NCBI GenBank assembly: GCA_001051155.2
Contig: JYIP02000002.1
Location: forward strand, 5,127,315-5,191,314
DNA from: Chrysoporthe austroafricana
Taxonomy: Eukaryota; Ascomycota; Sordariomycetes; Diaporthales; Cryphonectriaceae
Reading direction: 5' to 3'
DNA length: 64,000 bases
Of this stretch, positions 26,138 to 36,494 are shown piece after piece. Each line of letters begins with the position of its first letter. The stretch's first letter is position 1. Made by a program: the position numbers and the translations under genes. The notes under the pieces are model-generated. The model did not search any database, was not told where the DNA came from, and saw only the letters and a program-made list of their open reading frames with translations.

Positions 26138-26148
26138 CCTAACCCTAT
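26138..26148. promoter_or_regulatory. Telomere-like box CCCTAACCCTA
   Basis: Two tandem fungal telomere units about 440 bp upstream of the CCDC124 homologue start. It may be a telobox-type transcription factor site or an interstitial telomere trace. Confidence 0.45.
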
Positions 26149-26157
26149 GAGGTTGCA

Positions 26158-26190
26158 GATGCGGATGCGGATGCGGATGCTGATGCTGGC
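26158..26190. repeat. 6-bp repeat GATGCG / GATGCT
   Basis: About five tandem hexamers just downstream of the telomere-like box. Confidence 0.8.
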
Positions 26191-26585
26191 GCTGGGGGAC
26201 GAGATCGACGCCGCTGGCCTGGCCGGCCGGCCTCGGAGCGACCCCGCTGACGTCGACGTCGGGTCCAAATTCTTCTCGTGTGGTGGACGAGCCCCGACTT
26301 GTGCCACACACCACCGGCATTGCCAACGTCAGCAGATGCTCTTGTGACCGGTCAAGCAGGAACTCGTGTGGGAGTGATACAGGACTCGAACCCGTCGCGA
26401 CGTCCAACAGCCTCGAGCCAGCCTCCAGCCAGCCAGCCAGCCAGTTCTGCGGACTTGCGGCCTGCACCGGACCACCAAGAGGATCGAGCGCCAGCCCCCG
26501 TCCCATTGATCCCAGCCCTCGGCGCACCGACCTATACAGTCAGGACACGCATACACACAGACACACACACATACATACATACACC

Positions 26586-27741
26586 ATGGGCAAGAAGGGC
26601 GGCGGCGGGGGAGATAACAGCAAGAAGGCCCAGGGCCAGGCCCGGAAGGCGGAGGCCGCCGCCAGCAAGGCGGCCGCCGAGGACGCCAAGAGGGCCGCCG
26701 CCGAGGCGGCTGACTGGGAGAGAGGCGCGAAGAAGGGGAATGCGAAGAAGTGAGCACACCCGCAGCCTTTCCTTTTTTTGGGCTTCGCTTCTTTAGAACG
26801 TGTTTTCATTCGTGCGATTTTTTCGGTCCCCTCTCGTCTCTGTTTTATTCCCTCCTTATTTTCCCGAGTGTACACGGGCAAAGGCCACTTCACTGGTATG
26901 GCGGGCCGTTCCCTGCTCACGGCTCTGGCCGTGCGACCCGAACAACCGACCACGAACGGCCCCTGGGCCTGCGGGGCCTGAGTTGGCCGGCAGTTGCTAC
27001 GGGCCAGGGGGGGATTAAGGTTGGTCTGCACGTTGGCCCGGGCCTGGTCACGATGATCGGATGGAATGCGAGCGAGCGGGTGATCGATCGGGCTTTGATG
27101 AAGAAGAGGCCGATCGGGCTTTGGTGAGAAGGGGCAGGGGGAAGGGGAGGGGAGGGGAGGGGAAGGGAGGGGAAGCCTTCTGCTGCCGGCAGGTCTGCTG
27201 ACTCGTCGCCCGCACCTATAGGGAGAACGCCGAGGAGAAGAAGGCGGAAGCCGCCCGCAAGAAGGCCGAGCGGGATGCGCTCCTCGCCGAGGAGGAGAAG
27301 AACACGCCGGGCCGCTCGGCGCCGAAGAATGCCAAGACGGCCGTCAAGAAGACCAAGGGCATCGACCAGGCTTTTGGGCAGCTCGACGGCCGTGACGCCC
27401 CCCTCGCAGCGCTGAATGCATCTGGAATCGAGGACGCCATCGACGCGCTGGGCCTCACGGACTCCTCGAGCAAGGTGGCCGAGATCGACAGACACCCGGA
27501 GAGGCGCATGGGCAAGGCGTACAAGACCTGGAAAGAGAACAACCCGGACCGCGAGAAGGAGCTCCAGAAGCAAGGCTTTGCCTACAACAAGCGGCAAGAC
27601 GTGCTGTACCAGGAGTTCCTGGAGTCGCCTGATAATCCGATGAAGCAGGTCGCAGCCAAGTACAACGCGACGAGGGAGGAGCTGCAGGCCATTCAGGCTG
27701 AGGAGAAGCGAAAGGTCGAGGCAAGACTCGGCTCGAAGTGA
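26586..27741 (+). CDS. CCDC124/Lso2 homologue (DUF1014), ribosome-associated coiled-coil protein, 227 aa
   Basis: Exons 26586-26749 and 27222-27741 are joined by a GT-AG intron of 472 bp (GTGAGC donor, CTGAC branch point, CTATAG acceptor); the 684-nt sum closes the frame. The protein starts MGKKGGGGGDNSKKAQGQ, then has an Ala/Lys/Glu-rich helix (about residues 15-105) that will be a long coiled coil, and a C-terminal CCDC124-type domain with HPERRMGKAYKTWKENN, DVLYQEFLESPDNPMKQ. Its family, CCDC124 in animals and Lso2 in yeast, binds the mRNA/tRNA channel of idle 80S ribosomes and keeps them ready for recovery from starvation; that role is inferred by homology. The lysine-rich N-terminus that enters the mRNA channel is present. 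The intron is much longer than the others in the window and holds a G-rich tract. The start sits 5 bp after a (CA)n leader and is supported by the conserved MGKK. Confidence 0.93.
27131..27173 (+). repeat. G-rich tract within the CCDC124-homologue intron
   Basis: Seven or more runs of four G separated by one or two A or C, on the sense strand, about 50 bp before the acceptor. It fits the pattern for an RNA or DNA G-quadruplex. Confidence 0.8.
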
Positions 27742-28342
27742 GCCGCCTGGAGCCCTGGTTCCACAGGGCCAGCCCACAGAGCTGAGTGACCAGCTCATGG
27801 CAGCCGAGCCGTCTGGAGGAGGTGTCATAAGTCTGTGCAAGTCTGTGCAAGGACCCGACCAGGTCTCGTTTCAAACACGATAAACTTCTAGCCTGGTCAT
27901 GCTGGATACAATCAATGTTCAAAGATGCAGGTCGTTACTCGCGCCCGAGCACGGCCAAGGAGGACAAACGGCTTCAGCGCAACAGCGGTCTCGCCGCATA
28001 TCCAGGCCTTTCTTGTGTAGCTTCTTCTTAGATATCACAGCTCATATACTGCATGCCTTATATACTCAGTATAAAGTCAACAGTGGCGATGGGGAATACA
28101 ATTTGTTTAAACGTTTCCTCTATCCGCTCATTCTCTGAACCAATTGCAAGGATCCGCGCCACGCGCTTGCGCTCAGTGGGCCAATATGATGGGGCCTATC
28201 CGGGCGACGCACAAGCACAGGGTAGCACTCGGCGCGTATTTAGAGGCTGCGGAGGCGCGGATGAACTCTGCCGTTATTCTGAACAAGCCTTGTTGTGAGC
28301 TACTCAAGTATCTTCGCATTACCGAATTCCAGAACGAAAAGA
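27742..28342. other. Intergenic region before the HET gene
   Basis: Holds the 3' end of the CCDC124 homologue, a 15-bp direct duplication AAGTCTGTGC near 27829-27850, and TA-rich sequence (28040-28080) that could be core promoter of the HET gene. No gene seen. Confidence 0.6.
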
Positions 28343-30602
28343 ATGGGTCTTTGCCGGAAATGCCGGCGGATCCCAGATACTCCTATTTGCCGCGAGCACC
28401 GCGTAGTCGTGCGCCACGACTCTGCCAGCCTCGAGAAGTCCGTGAAAGACCAGTGTTATATATGCGCCCGGGTCTGGGACAGCCTTAGCGAGGAGCAGAA
28501 GGCCGTCTCCAGGCGCCCCACGTCCGAGGGCATCGTGTACAAGATGTACATGTGGAACCATTCCGGTGAAGGACCTGATGCATATCCCATCTTGGCACAA
28601 ATGTTATGTCATCCTGCCAAAGATGACCTGTATGGCTGTGAAGATTACAACGAGGTGGGAGGTTGGTGGAGGAGCGAAGCTGGTGCCTTTGCCGTACTGA
28701 ACCCCTCGAGTACGTACTTCTTCAACCACTCACCGACTTCAAGTCAGGACGTGGTCTCGTACGTGGGTTGAATGTCGAAGGGCTGAGCCTGCTCGCCTTT
28801 ATGCGCGTCCTCTTCCATTGTTAGCAAGTCACCTACATAGATCGTAGAGCTGACGATTGAAACCAGTGTTCCCAGTGCACGAGGTGGTTGACTTATCGGA
28901 CAGCACGAACCACCCTAGTTGCTGGAGCATGATATCAAGATGGATCAAGCGCTGCCAATCTGAGCACGGTGCTTGCAACGAGCTATACCAGGCAGACTGG
29001 AGGCCGACAAGACTCGTCGATGTCTCGCGGTACGAGGAAGGCTACATCTGCGTCGTCACAACAGCCAACCTTGCGCAGTCGCAGAGCGGGCAGTATTTGG
29101 CCCTCAGCCACTGCTGGGGCGAAAAGCTCTTTCTGGTCCTCAACGAGCAGACCAGGACGGAGTTCGAAAGCGGTGTCGCCGTCTCCTCCCTCGCGCAGAA
29201 CTTCCGGGACGCGATCTTCGCGACGCATCAGCTAGGCTACCGATACATCTGGATCGACTCGCTGTGTATCGTGCAGGGGTCTAGGGACGACTGGGCGGCG
29301 GAGGCGCCGCTGATGAACAAGGTGTACAAGAACGCGGCCCTCACCCTGGGGGCCATGGCGTCTGCGGACGGCGAGGGCGGGTTCTTCCGGAGCCGTGACC
29401 CAGGCAGGGTCAGGCCGTTCCCGTTCAGGGTCAACACAGAAGACGCGGGTGTCGTCGATGGTCTCGTGATCAAGTCAGACTTCTGGGAGACGGAGGTGCT
29501 CCACGCGCCGCTGAGCAAACGGGCGTGGGTGGTCCAGGAGCGGCTCTTAGCCCCCCGGAGCCTGTACTTCGGCCAGAGCCAGCTCTACTGGGAGTGTCAG
29601 GAAACCCGTGCCTGCGAGGTCTTCCCGGATGGTGTGCCGCGGGCTTTCGTCTCCGAGGTCACAGACACCGAAGCGGTCGATGCCGTCCCCATCAAGGCCT
29701 TCCGCAGAACCGCCAGCAGCCTGGCAGCCCCTACCACCGACGGGGATTCCGGGGCCCGCGAAGCGGATCCTGAGCGATTCTACATGAGCCCCTACCAGGT
29801 GTGGAACGAGATCCTCCACTCGTACGTCAGATGCGCGCTTAGCAAGGCCGAAGACAAGTTTGTCGCCATCTCAGGCGTCGTCAAGGACTTTGCCGATGCT
29901 GTCGGCGACGAGTACCTGGCCGGCCTGTGGCGGAAGAACCTCATCGACGGCCTGCTCTGGCACGTGCAGGACGATGACCTCACCGGCGCGTACGTCCCGG
30001 CGGCCCGAGTCCGGCCGTACCGAGCGCCGTCGTGGAGCTGGGCGTCCGTGGACTCGCCCCACGTGCGCGCCCAGAGCCGAGCACACCTCGACTACGACGA
30101 CGGCTCCTACGCCGCGATCGACGATGTCAGCATCGTCGCCCGGGACGGCGGCGACCCGGCCGGAGAGCTGAGCCACGCGTGCCTACGCGCTCGGGGGTAC
30201 CTGATCCGGACGCGCCGCGCGCCCGTGCGCAACCGGAACGCGCTGGCGTCCTTCGGACAGTTCTACCCCGACACGGAGGAGCTGGAGGGCGACGTCTTCT
30301 TCTGCTGGCCGCTGCGTGAGTGCGTCTACGGCAGCGGCGCGGCGGAGGGCTATCTCTTGGGCCTGGTCCTGGGCACCTATGGGGAGAGCGCTGGGGAGGC
30401 TAAGGCGGCGGGGAGGACTTCGTGCGCCAAGTGCGCCGGGCGGCGGGCCTACACGCGCGTCGGGACCTTCGAGGCTGACCGCGGCGATCCGCTGCAGTAC
30501 CTGGGCATGACGAAGCCGCACGACTGGGACGACTGGGGCGAGGAACGGGATCACCTGTGGTTTCCCGAGGACGCGAAGCCGTATGAGTTCTTCATTGTAT
30601 AA
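28343..30602 (+). CDS. HET-domain (heterokaryon incompatibility) protein, 700 aa, two exons
   Basis: Exons 28343-28709 and 28867-30602, with a 157-bp GT-AG intron (GTACGT donor, GCTGAC branch point 12 bp before the acceptor); 2103 nt closes the frame. The N-terminus has paired cysteines (MGLCRKCRRI, QCYICARVW), often seen ahead of HET domains. The HET domain spans about residues 199-350: YLALSHCWG, YRYIWIDSLCIVQG, and LSKRAWVVQERLLAPR are its three signature blocks. The C-terminal half carries the usual APSWSWASVD block and ends with a short tail. HET proteins trigger programmed cell death when they meet an incompatible partner; the HET domain is related to TIR-like folds. No NACHT, WD or ankyrin partner domain is fused, so it would need a separate sensor. 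Start chosen at the first in-frame ATG, which puts the CxxC motif at the very N-terminus. Confidence 0.93.
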
Positions 30603-31053
30603 TATGAGATCATGAATAATACCTCATAAATACATATCGAGCGCGACCTTGGTTAAATGTGCATACTTTATATGCAAGAGCCCCTTTCAATGCAGATCGA
30701 AACTGGTTTCAACGTGAGAAAAAGAGGACGGGGGCTCAGCACATCGAGCTTTCTTTTCTTTCTCTTTTTCATTTTTTTTTTTTTTTTTAAGAGCTCTCAC
30801 CTCCTCGGCCTCCATATCTCCCCCTCATTTTTTTCTTCCTTTTTTTCTCCTTCCTTTCCTCTCTCGGTCACACGACAATCAATAGATCTGCTTAGGGGAG
30901 GGTGCCTGCTGAGCAGTGTGTTGACCCTAACCCTCATATTCCGCGAAAATTGTGAGCCAGAAAATTTGCCCTGGCATTGACGCGCAACCTTGAGCAGTTC
31001 CTGCCCATCATCCTTTCGGTCTCATCGCATTTCCAGAGGATGATACCGTGGCG
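30603..31053. other. Intergenic region with T-tracts and a telomere-like box
   Basis: Contains a long T-run (about 30770-30788), further pyrimidine tracts, and CCCTAACCCT at 30925-30934, about 120 bp upstream of the next gene's ATG. The pyrimidine-rich stretch followed by the ATG looks like a fungal promoter and leader. Confidence 0.6.
30925..30934. promoter_or_regulatory. Telomere-like box CCCTAACCCT
   Basis: Lies about 120 bp before the start of the 579-aa gene, the distance of a promoter element. Function unproved. Confidence 0.4.
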
Positions 31054-32793
31054 ATGTATCCCACCATTCGTATGCTTGTCAGAGCGCTCAAACCCAAGGC
31101 TGGTGGGAAAAAGGCCAGGGGAGGGTCTCTGTATGGCGGCCCCAGCCAGAGAGCCATAGAGCGCGCCAGGATACCCGCGAAGAGAACATCGAGATCAGCC
31201 TCCTCTCCATCAGCATCGGAGACGAAAGACCCGCGACCCTTCATCGACACACAGGCAAAGTTTCAGAATGATGGCTCAACTAAGGGCCGTCCAACTGAAC
31301 ATGGATATCAGCCCTCTCAATCGGTGCCTTCTTCTTCCTATTCCCAGAGGCCGAGGCCAACCGGAGACACTAGTCTTGAAGGCGGAGGATGGAGGCCCTC
31401 GAAACGGAGTCAAGGGGCTCCAGCTGAGGGCGTGTCTGAGCCCTCGGGCCTGGCACATCCAAGATCGCATCAACGGCCTTTCAGCAATGATTCTAAGGAA
31501 GCTGGACAGGCTTTCGTGGGATCGCCTAACAGGCTTGGGTCCATAAAGAAGCGAGACGCTACCTCCCTCCGACGAAGCGCAACTCGGGGGAAAAATCAGA
31601 AGATGTCTCGAAACGAGGACTTCGAAACTAGGCAAAGGCCTGTAACGCCGGACGAAGCAACGCCAATCGGTGTCGCGTCTCAGAGGAACTTCGAGACACT
31701 GCCTCGGCTCGGGGAGGGTGTGTCCAGGCCCTTCGAACGTCGACAGGATGCAGTGGTGCACCGCCGGGCCTCAGCGCAGACGGGACCGCCTCCGGAGAGG
31801 CAGACGAAGTGGCTCGAGGAGGGAATTGGCTTTCCGAGCCCGGCAAAAAGGCCGTCAGACAGGAGGGCACCGTTCCAAGAGCACAGCCCCAACAGTACTG
31901 GGGAGCTTTCTCCATCCACAAGTCAAAGGTGGCCTCCAGAGCAGGAGACCACAAAGACACCCAATCTTGCTGTGAACGGACAGCGGCGAGGCCGAGACAA
32001 GTTTATCAAGGATGATATGAACCAAAAATTCCTGACTTTACGATCTGATCACCAGAGAAGGAAAACTTTGATGAGGTTATTGAGGGCCAGGCTGACTTGG
32101 AGGCTGTATCATCACATGACGATAGAACTCGCAGATCACAATGAGACGACGAGGGACATAAAGAGGTTTCTGCACAAGTCTGATACCAGATGGATCTCAC
32201 CTTTGGGAAGACTCAGAGACGCTGAGAAGTTCATTATCCAGGTCAAGACGCTCATAGAGAAGTTTCGCGTCTGTGAGATAGCGATACTCGAGTGCAGAGC
32301 ATTCTGGGCTGCTGAGGCGGTGTGGAAGCGGGCGGCACGCATGAGATTGGGTCCGACGCAGGCACAATGGTTGGCTTCCGTGCAACCAAAGTGGGTGGGC
32401 ACACCATACATCAAGAAAGCCAAGAAGAACAAAAAGACCGGCAGTAAACTCGGAGAGGGTGGAATGTATCCGAGCAGGCTGAGAGTGTGGTGGCAGACTG
32501 GTTTTCTCGCGGCGATAGAACACGGCGGACGGGCCTCCGACGATAAGACAGAACTGCGGCTGTGGCAGCTTCCTGTCCATGATGCGCGTTACAGGCCGTA
32601 TGCGCGGGCGGCGAGATTTGCGCTGGCAGCGGAGCGAGTGAAAGCCGAGGCGGTCCTCGGCAAACACCACAGAATGATGGCCCATATCACTGATATGCAT
32701 AATCATTTACTTGAACGTTTAGCACAGCGGATGCTCCCGTCTCAGCGCAACCAAAGGTCACGGGCCTTGGAGGGGCAGCAATCTTTCCAGTAA
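31054..32793 (+). CDS. Uncharacterised 579-aa protein, single exon
   Basis: An uninterrupted frame of 580 codons, longer than expected by chance and with ordinary codon use. The first half (to about residue 325) is polar, rich in Ser, Pro, Arg, Gln and Gly, and should be disordered. The second half is helical and basic, with RRKTLMRLLRARLTWRLYHH, a Trp-rich block (AFWAAEAVWKRAARM, WLASVQPKWVG), a Lys-rich patch (KKAKKNKKTGSK) and a final amphipathic helix. No signal peptide or membrane segment. The basic C-terminus suggests nucleic-acid or chromatin contact, but I do not recognise the family. It lies between the HET gene and the DUF7708 gene. ATG 31054 is the first in frame; ATG 31072 is also possible. 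Confidence 0.7.
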   Translation: MYPTIRMLVRALKPKAGGKKARGGSLYGGPSQRAIERARIPAKRTSRSASSPSASETKDPRPFIDTQAKFQNDGSTKGRPTEHGYQPSQSVPSSSYSQRPRPTGDTSLEGGGWRPSKRSQGAPAEGVSEPSGLAHPRSHQRPFSNDSKEAGQAFVGSPNRLGSIKKRDATSLRRSATRGKNQKMSRNEDFETRQRPVTPDEATPIGVASQRNFETLPRLGEGVSRPFERRQDAVVHRRASAQTGPPPERQTKWLEEGIGFPSPAKRPSDRRAPFQEHSPNSTGELSPSTSQRWPPEQETTKTPNLAVNGQRRGRDKFIKDDMNQKFLTLRSDHQRRKTLMRLLRARLTWRLYHHMTIELADHNETTRDIKRFLHKSDTRWISPLGRLRDAEKFIIQVKTLIEKFRVCEIAILECRAFWAAEAVWKRAARMRLGPTQAQWLASVQPKWVGTPYIKKAKKNKKTGSKLGEGGMYPSRLRVWWQTGFLAAIEHGGRASDDKTELRLWQLPVHDARYRPYARAARFALAAERVKAEAVLGKHHRMMAHITDMHNHLLERLAQRMLPSQRNQRSRALEGQQSFQ

Positions 32794-33646
32794 GAGAGTG
32801 CTGAAGGAGACAGCAAACTGAGTGGCGGGACTACGGGATCACGCCGGGTCGCAGTCTCTGCTGTGCATCTGCGCGAGAGAACAGGATGGTCCAGTCGCAG
32901 AGGCATGGAGGGAAAGCTCAGATGTAAGCAAGAGCCTTCACCTAGGATAACACATAAAAAGCAAAGATTTGAGCAGCTGCCATACAAACATCAATCGGCA
33001 GATGATTGTACTTGCTCGCGTTTCACTGTGACCTGCCATCGCAACGTGTGTGAACATAATCACTTCTCTCTGTGGCAATATTTATTTGGCCATAGTCATT
33101 CTCAATCTAAAGGAGCAACATGGGTTTGCTAACTTGAAAATGAGAATAAGAAGCAGGAACGTAACTGGGGTACAGAACAGAGGAGCAGACGACTGAATGT
33201 GGTCTGTAATTTCTCGTATGATGGCATTCATACGCTTAGAGTCAGTTCAAATCTTCACACAATATATATATCGATTTTGAATTGGGTCTACGTATCTCCT
33301 CCGCGATAGACTTTCGAGCAAAGTCGTTGCCAGGCCGGGTAGGCTAGTTCATGATCCTACTCAGCAAAGTCCATGTTCCGGCGCATGAGCAAAGTTACAA
33401 ACCACTCGAGTCGTCAAAATTTGGATGTTCATCAATGTTTGACAAGACAGTCATCGGAGAATGTTTCCATGAAAGAAGGTAGAATTGGTACCATGATTAT
33501 TATGAAAATGTACTTAAATATGCTATGCTCTACGAAATTTCTCTTCCAAGCTTTTGCGAATCAGGTAGCTCTTCACGTAATAGGCATAAACTTTATCAGT
33601 GAATACTTTTGCCTCCCAATAAATTAGCATGATCACATCCAGATAT
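32794..33646. other. Intergenic region, convergent genes
   Basis: Lies between the 3' ends of the 579-aa gene and the DUF7708 gene. GC content falls noticeably here compared with the left. No gene seen; small frames only. Confidence 0.6.
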
Positions 33647-35651
33647 TTACAACACAATTGATTCCTGCCGCTCCTTGATCACAGTTACAACGCCTGAGTA
33701 GTTCTGCTCGAGATCATCCAGCTGATCAGTTTTCCAGTCGTACCCATTGATAACCATGAGGATCTTTACTCTCGCCTTTGCCGTTTCAACCAACCAATTC
33801 AATGCCTTCACAAGCTTTCTTCGATGGTCACGTTCTGACCCTGATTTACATTGATCGGCACGGTCTAGAACTATCCACAAAGTTGTAGTTGGCTCGAATA
33901 GATCTAGAGTTCTGAGAGCTGCGTTTTGAAGAGCACTGATGGTGTTATTGCCGTACTTGTCATCGTGTGTATCTTCTTCATACTTGGACAATGATGCCCG
34001 CAGCTCGGAATACCGACTTTCATCACGAAGACATCGAATACCCAAAGTCAAAAGCTGAAGAATGACGCTAGAGAGAACCTGTGGGAACAGGTCAGGCTGG
34101 TTCCGTAGGCCTAGGATGTAGAAAGCGCAAGGTTCCATTTGTCCAGGAGCTGTAAAGTGCTCGATCACGTCTAGGGCAACGGGCGACATCCAACAATAGT
34201 GCGCTTGGTACTTTTCGCCTCCGTTATAAGCGGCCACGAGCAAGATGCTTGAAATTTCTGAATCCCTCCATTGTGAAAATTTCTTGGGGCTTTGGAAAGC
34301 TTGGAGCCGGTTCCCTTGCATACGTTCCAGATCAGTCCACTCCTGATCGAAGTCTGCGTTGATATCGAGATGATATTTCCGAAGAAGTTCCAATTCAAGC
34401 TCTCGTGAGTATGTTTCGAGATTCAAGAGATCCCGAATCTCGTTTAGGCGGTCGTTGTCGTGATCTTTATAGAGCTCTGATGTGGAAGTCCAAGTCAGTC
34501 TTTCTGTGCGAAGGCCATTTAATGAACGAGAGAATGTAAATGCCTTCGATTTCAGTCTTGAGATCTAATTTCACTAGTCAACTCATTTTAAATTCTTGGA
34601 ACCATCCAGAAGCCAAGACGAACCTGCAATTTCCTTCTTTTGATCTTAACCGAAAACATCAGCACGTATACTTAACATGTCCCAAGGGGAAGGTAAGGAT
34701 CGGGTTGAGACAAGCCGATGTTTAGCTGTTTAATCTTGCCTACGTTTTTGTTGAGGGCTTCTTCTCCAAGCAATCTGACTTGAACCAGGCACTTTTGCAC
34801 CTCAGATGCGCGGCCGTTCAGGGTCAGCGATGTTCCCCACGCAGCTTTGATCCATCGTCCTGTATACATATTAGTGCCTTGAAGGAATTTGAGCAGGCTA
34901 TGTGTCTAGGCTCATTACGGATACTCCCTTTGGTGTAGTATTTCGTCGCCACTATACAGAAGTCTATGAAGCTGTGATAAGTTTGGACAACCTTGTCTTG
35001 GAGCTGTTGGTCTAGTTCGTGCTTGTCATTGTAGATGTGTTGGTAGACTTTGAGTCCGGCAACCCTATCTCGAATTTGCTCAAGCGTTGAGGTGATGTTC
35101 CGTTCCATCTTGGATCGGTTCTTGGCAAGCTATGGGCTTGGGATCAGCCCAGGTCAGTCCACTTCTGATGCCATTGCTGATCAGATCATACCGTGAAGAG
35201 GAAGCAGACTGTTCCCACTGCCAAACCGCCGTATGGCGCAGCTAAGTCTTTCACTAGGTTCACAATTGGTTCGACGTGCTGTAGGATATCGTAGGCTAAA
35301 GCACCGAACTCCTGTCCCCGTCGTGCTGCTAAACCCATTCCGTGTTCGTGGTTTTCATTGAATCTTTCTTGGGCGTCAAGTGTTATATTCCAGGCTGTGC
35401 GAAAGATGTCGCAACTGTCGATATTTAGAGCCAACCGCTCTTCTTCCGAAAAGTTGTTGCGGTTTCTCACAAAGCTACGAAGCTCTTCTTGATCCGTTTC
35501 TGATTTCTTCAGAACATCTCTTCTTTAATTTCGAGTGTTAGCCACGGAACCTATTTCCAATATCTTGGCTTGCACAATGCAGAGCTTTAACTCACAGACG
35601 TCTCTCAGTGAGACCACCACCACCCCGCTGTGGCATATCTACTCCAGCCAT
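33647..35651 (-). CDS. DUF7708 / STAND-like NTPase-related protein, about 543 aa, five exons
   Basis: Minus-strand exons 35651-35596, 35522-35192, 35129-34919, 34859-34744 and 34564-33647; introns 73, 62, 59 and about 179 bp. The sum of 1632 nt closes the frame, but the donor of the last intron (GTAGGC at 34743) is poor and a GTTAAG donor at 34676 is an alternative, so exon 4 could be longer. The N-terminal half is a DUF7708-type helical domain with EPIVNLVKDLAAPYGGLAVG and TLAKNRSKMERN. The C-terminal half looks like the fungal STAND/NACHT-like module that follows it: TERLTWTSTSELYKDHDNDR, YCWMSPVALDVIEHF, and a Walker B-like LWIVLDRADQC. I see no Walker A GxxxxGK[ST]; the equivalent place reads SSILLVAAYNGGEK. 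Such proteins belong to the NLR-like sensor repertoire of fungi. No C-terminal repeat domain follows before the stop, so it is short for the class or truncated. Confidence 0.78.
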
Positions 35652-36494
35652 ATTTGAAATCTCCTGTGTGGTATATGGAAAAATGGCTAGAAATGACACA
35701 TTGAAAGTTTGAAATGGACAGACTACGAGTGATACAGAACCTCAGTGGGTTCTCATCCACTCGTCCCGTTAATACAGTTGTCCCTCGCGAGAAGTTACGC
35801 AAGATGCGGCATCATTTTTTGGGTAGTAGTGTTGGGTGCCATTGATTACTATGCATCCAATATTGAGAGGCAGCTTAGAGCTAGTTGTCTGTCCTTACTG
35901 TGATGTCCGAATCAGAGTCCTACAAGGACGCAGGGGTTCATTAGAATGGGTGTGAATGAACCCAGCCAATGTTCATTGCAATCTGCGCTGGTTTACATTG
36001 TCGAAGTATATATTTTCCCTACTATCCGACTACCTCAAGTGTATACCGGCTGCATGCCTCGCAACTAATGATTCGTCTCAAATTTCGTTGGTGGATTTGA
36101 AAGGATGGGTGACTGCTACCTATGCATGCAGCAGAATCTTGAGTCCTTGAGTCATTTTCCCGAAGTATTCGTACATCTAGGAGTTTGTGTCGTAGCTTTG
36201 CTGCTTAATGTGCGGCATAGCCTCATGTTAGGGCTAAACACCATCTTATGTGATAGTAGTCTTATGGTAGATGCCGGGAGAACGACAGAAGGGCGCCTAG
36301 ACTTCCCCGAAACACGAAAATGCTGGCCATTATTCAAGTCTGACTGATTTGATCCTACAGCTGACCCGGCCATCGATTTTCACAACTCTCCCTGAATGAC
36401 ATTGCCAAGAACGAACTGCTATTCCAAATACCTCAACCCTCTTCAAATTAGTGGCAGCTCTCCGCCACATGTCTTGCCCCGACTGGCTTGTTTT
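35652..36494. other. Gene-free transition region
   Basis: Promoter side of the DUF7708 gene, then sequence of intermediate GC content with no recognisable gene or repeat. Confidence 0.5.

Larger units (their letters stand above)
13797..26585. other. 12.8-kb stretch without a recognisable gene
   Basis: The sequence is GC-balanced, not AT-rich, and contains many short open frames on all six frames, as expected by chance at this composition. I recognise no protein family, no RNA gene and no clear transposon ends. Contents I can name: A-rich tracts (14610-14670, 21905-21955), several microsatellites listed separately, a 330-codon open frame at 22848-23840, a possible decayed coding fragment at 25530-25850 and a telomere-like box at 26138-26148. 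Promoters of the MFS gene (left end) and of the CCDC124 homologue (right end) must lie here. Confidence 0.6.

Noticed and set aside
26380..26402. B-box-like sequence on the minus strand (GGGTTCGAGTCC with a 5-bp T stem), suggesting a tRNA gene
   Set aside because: No matching acceptor 5' strand, D arm or anticodon arm could be found upstream on that strand within 100 bp.
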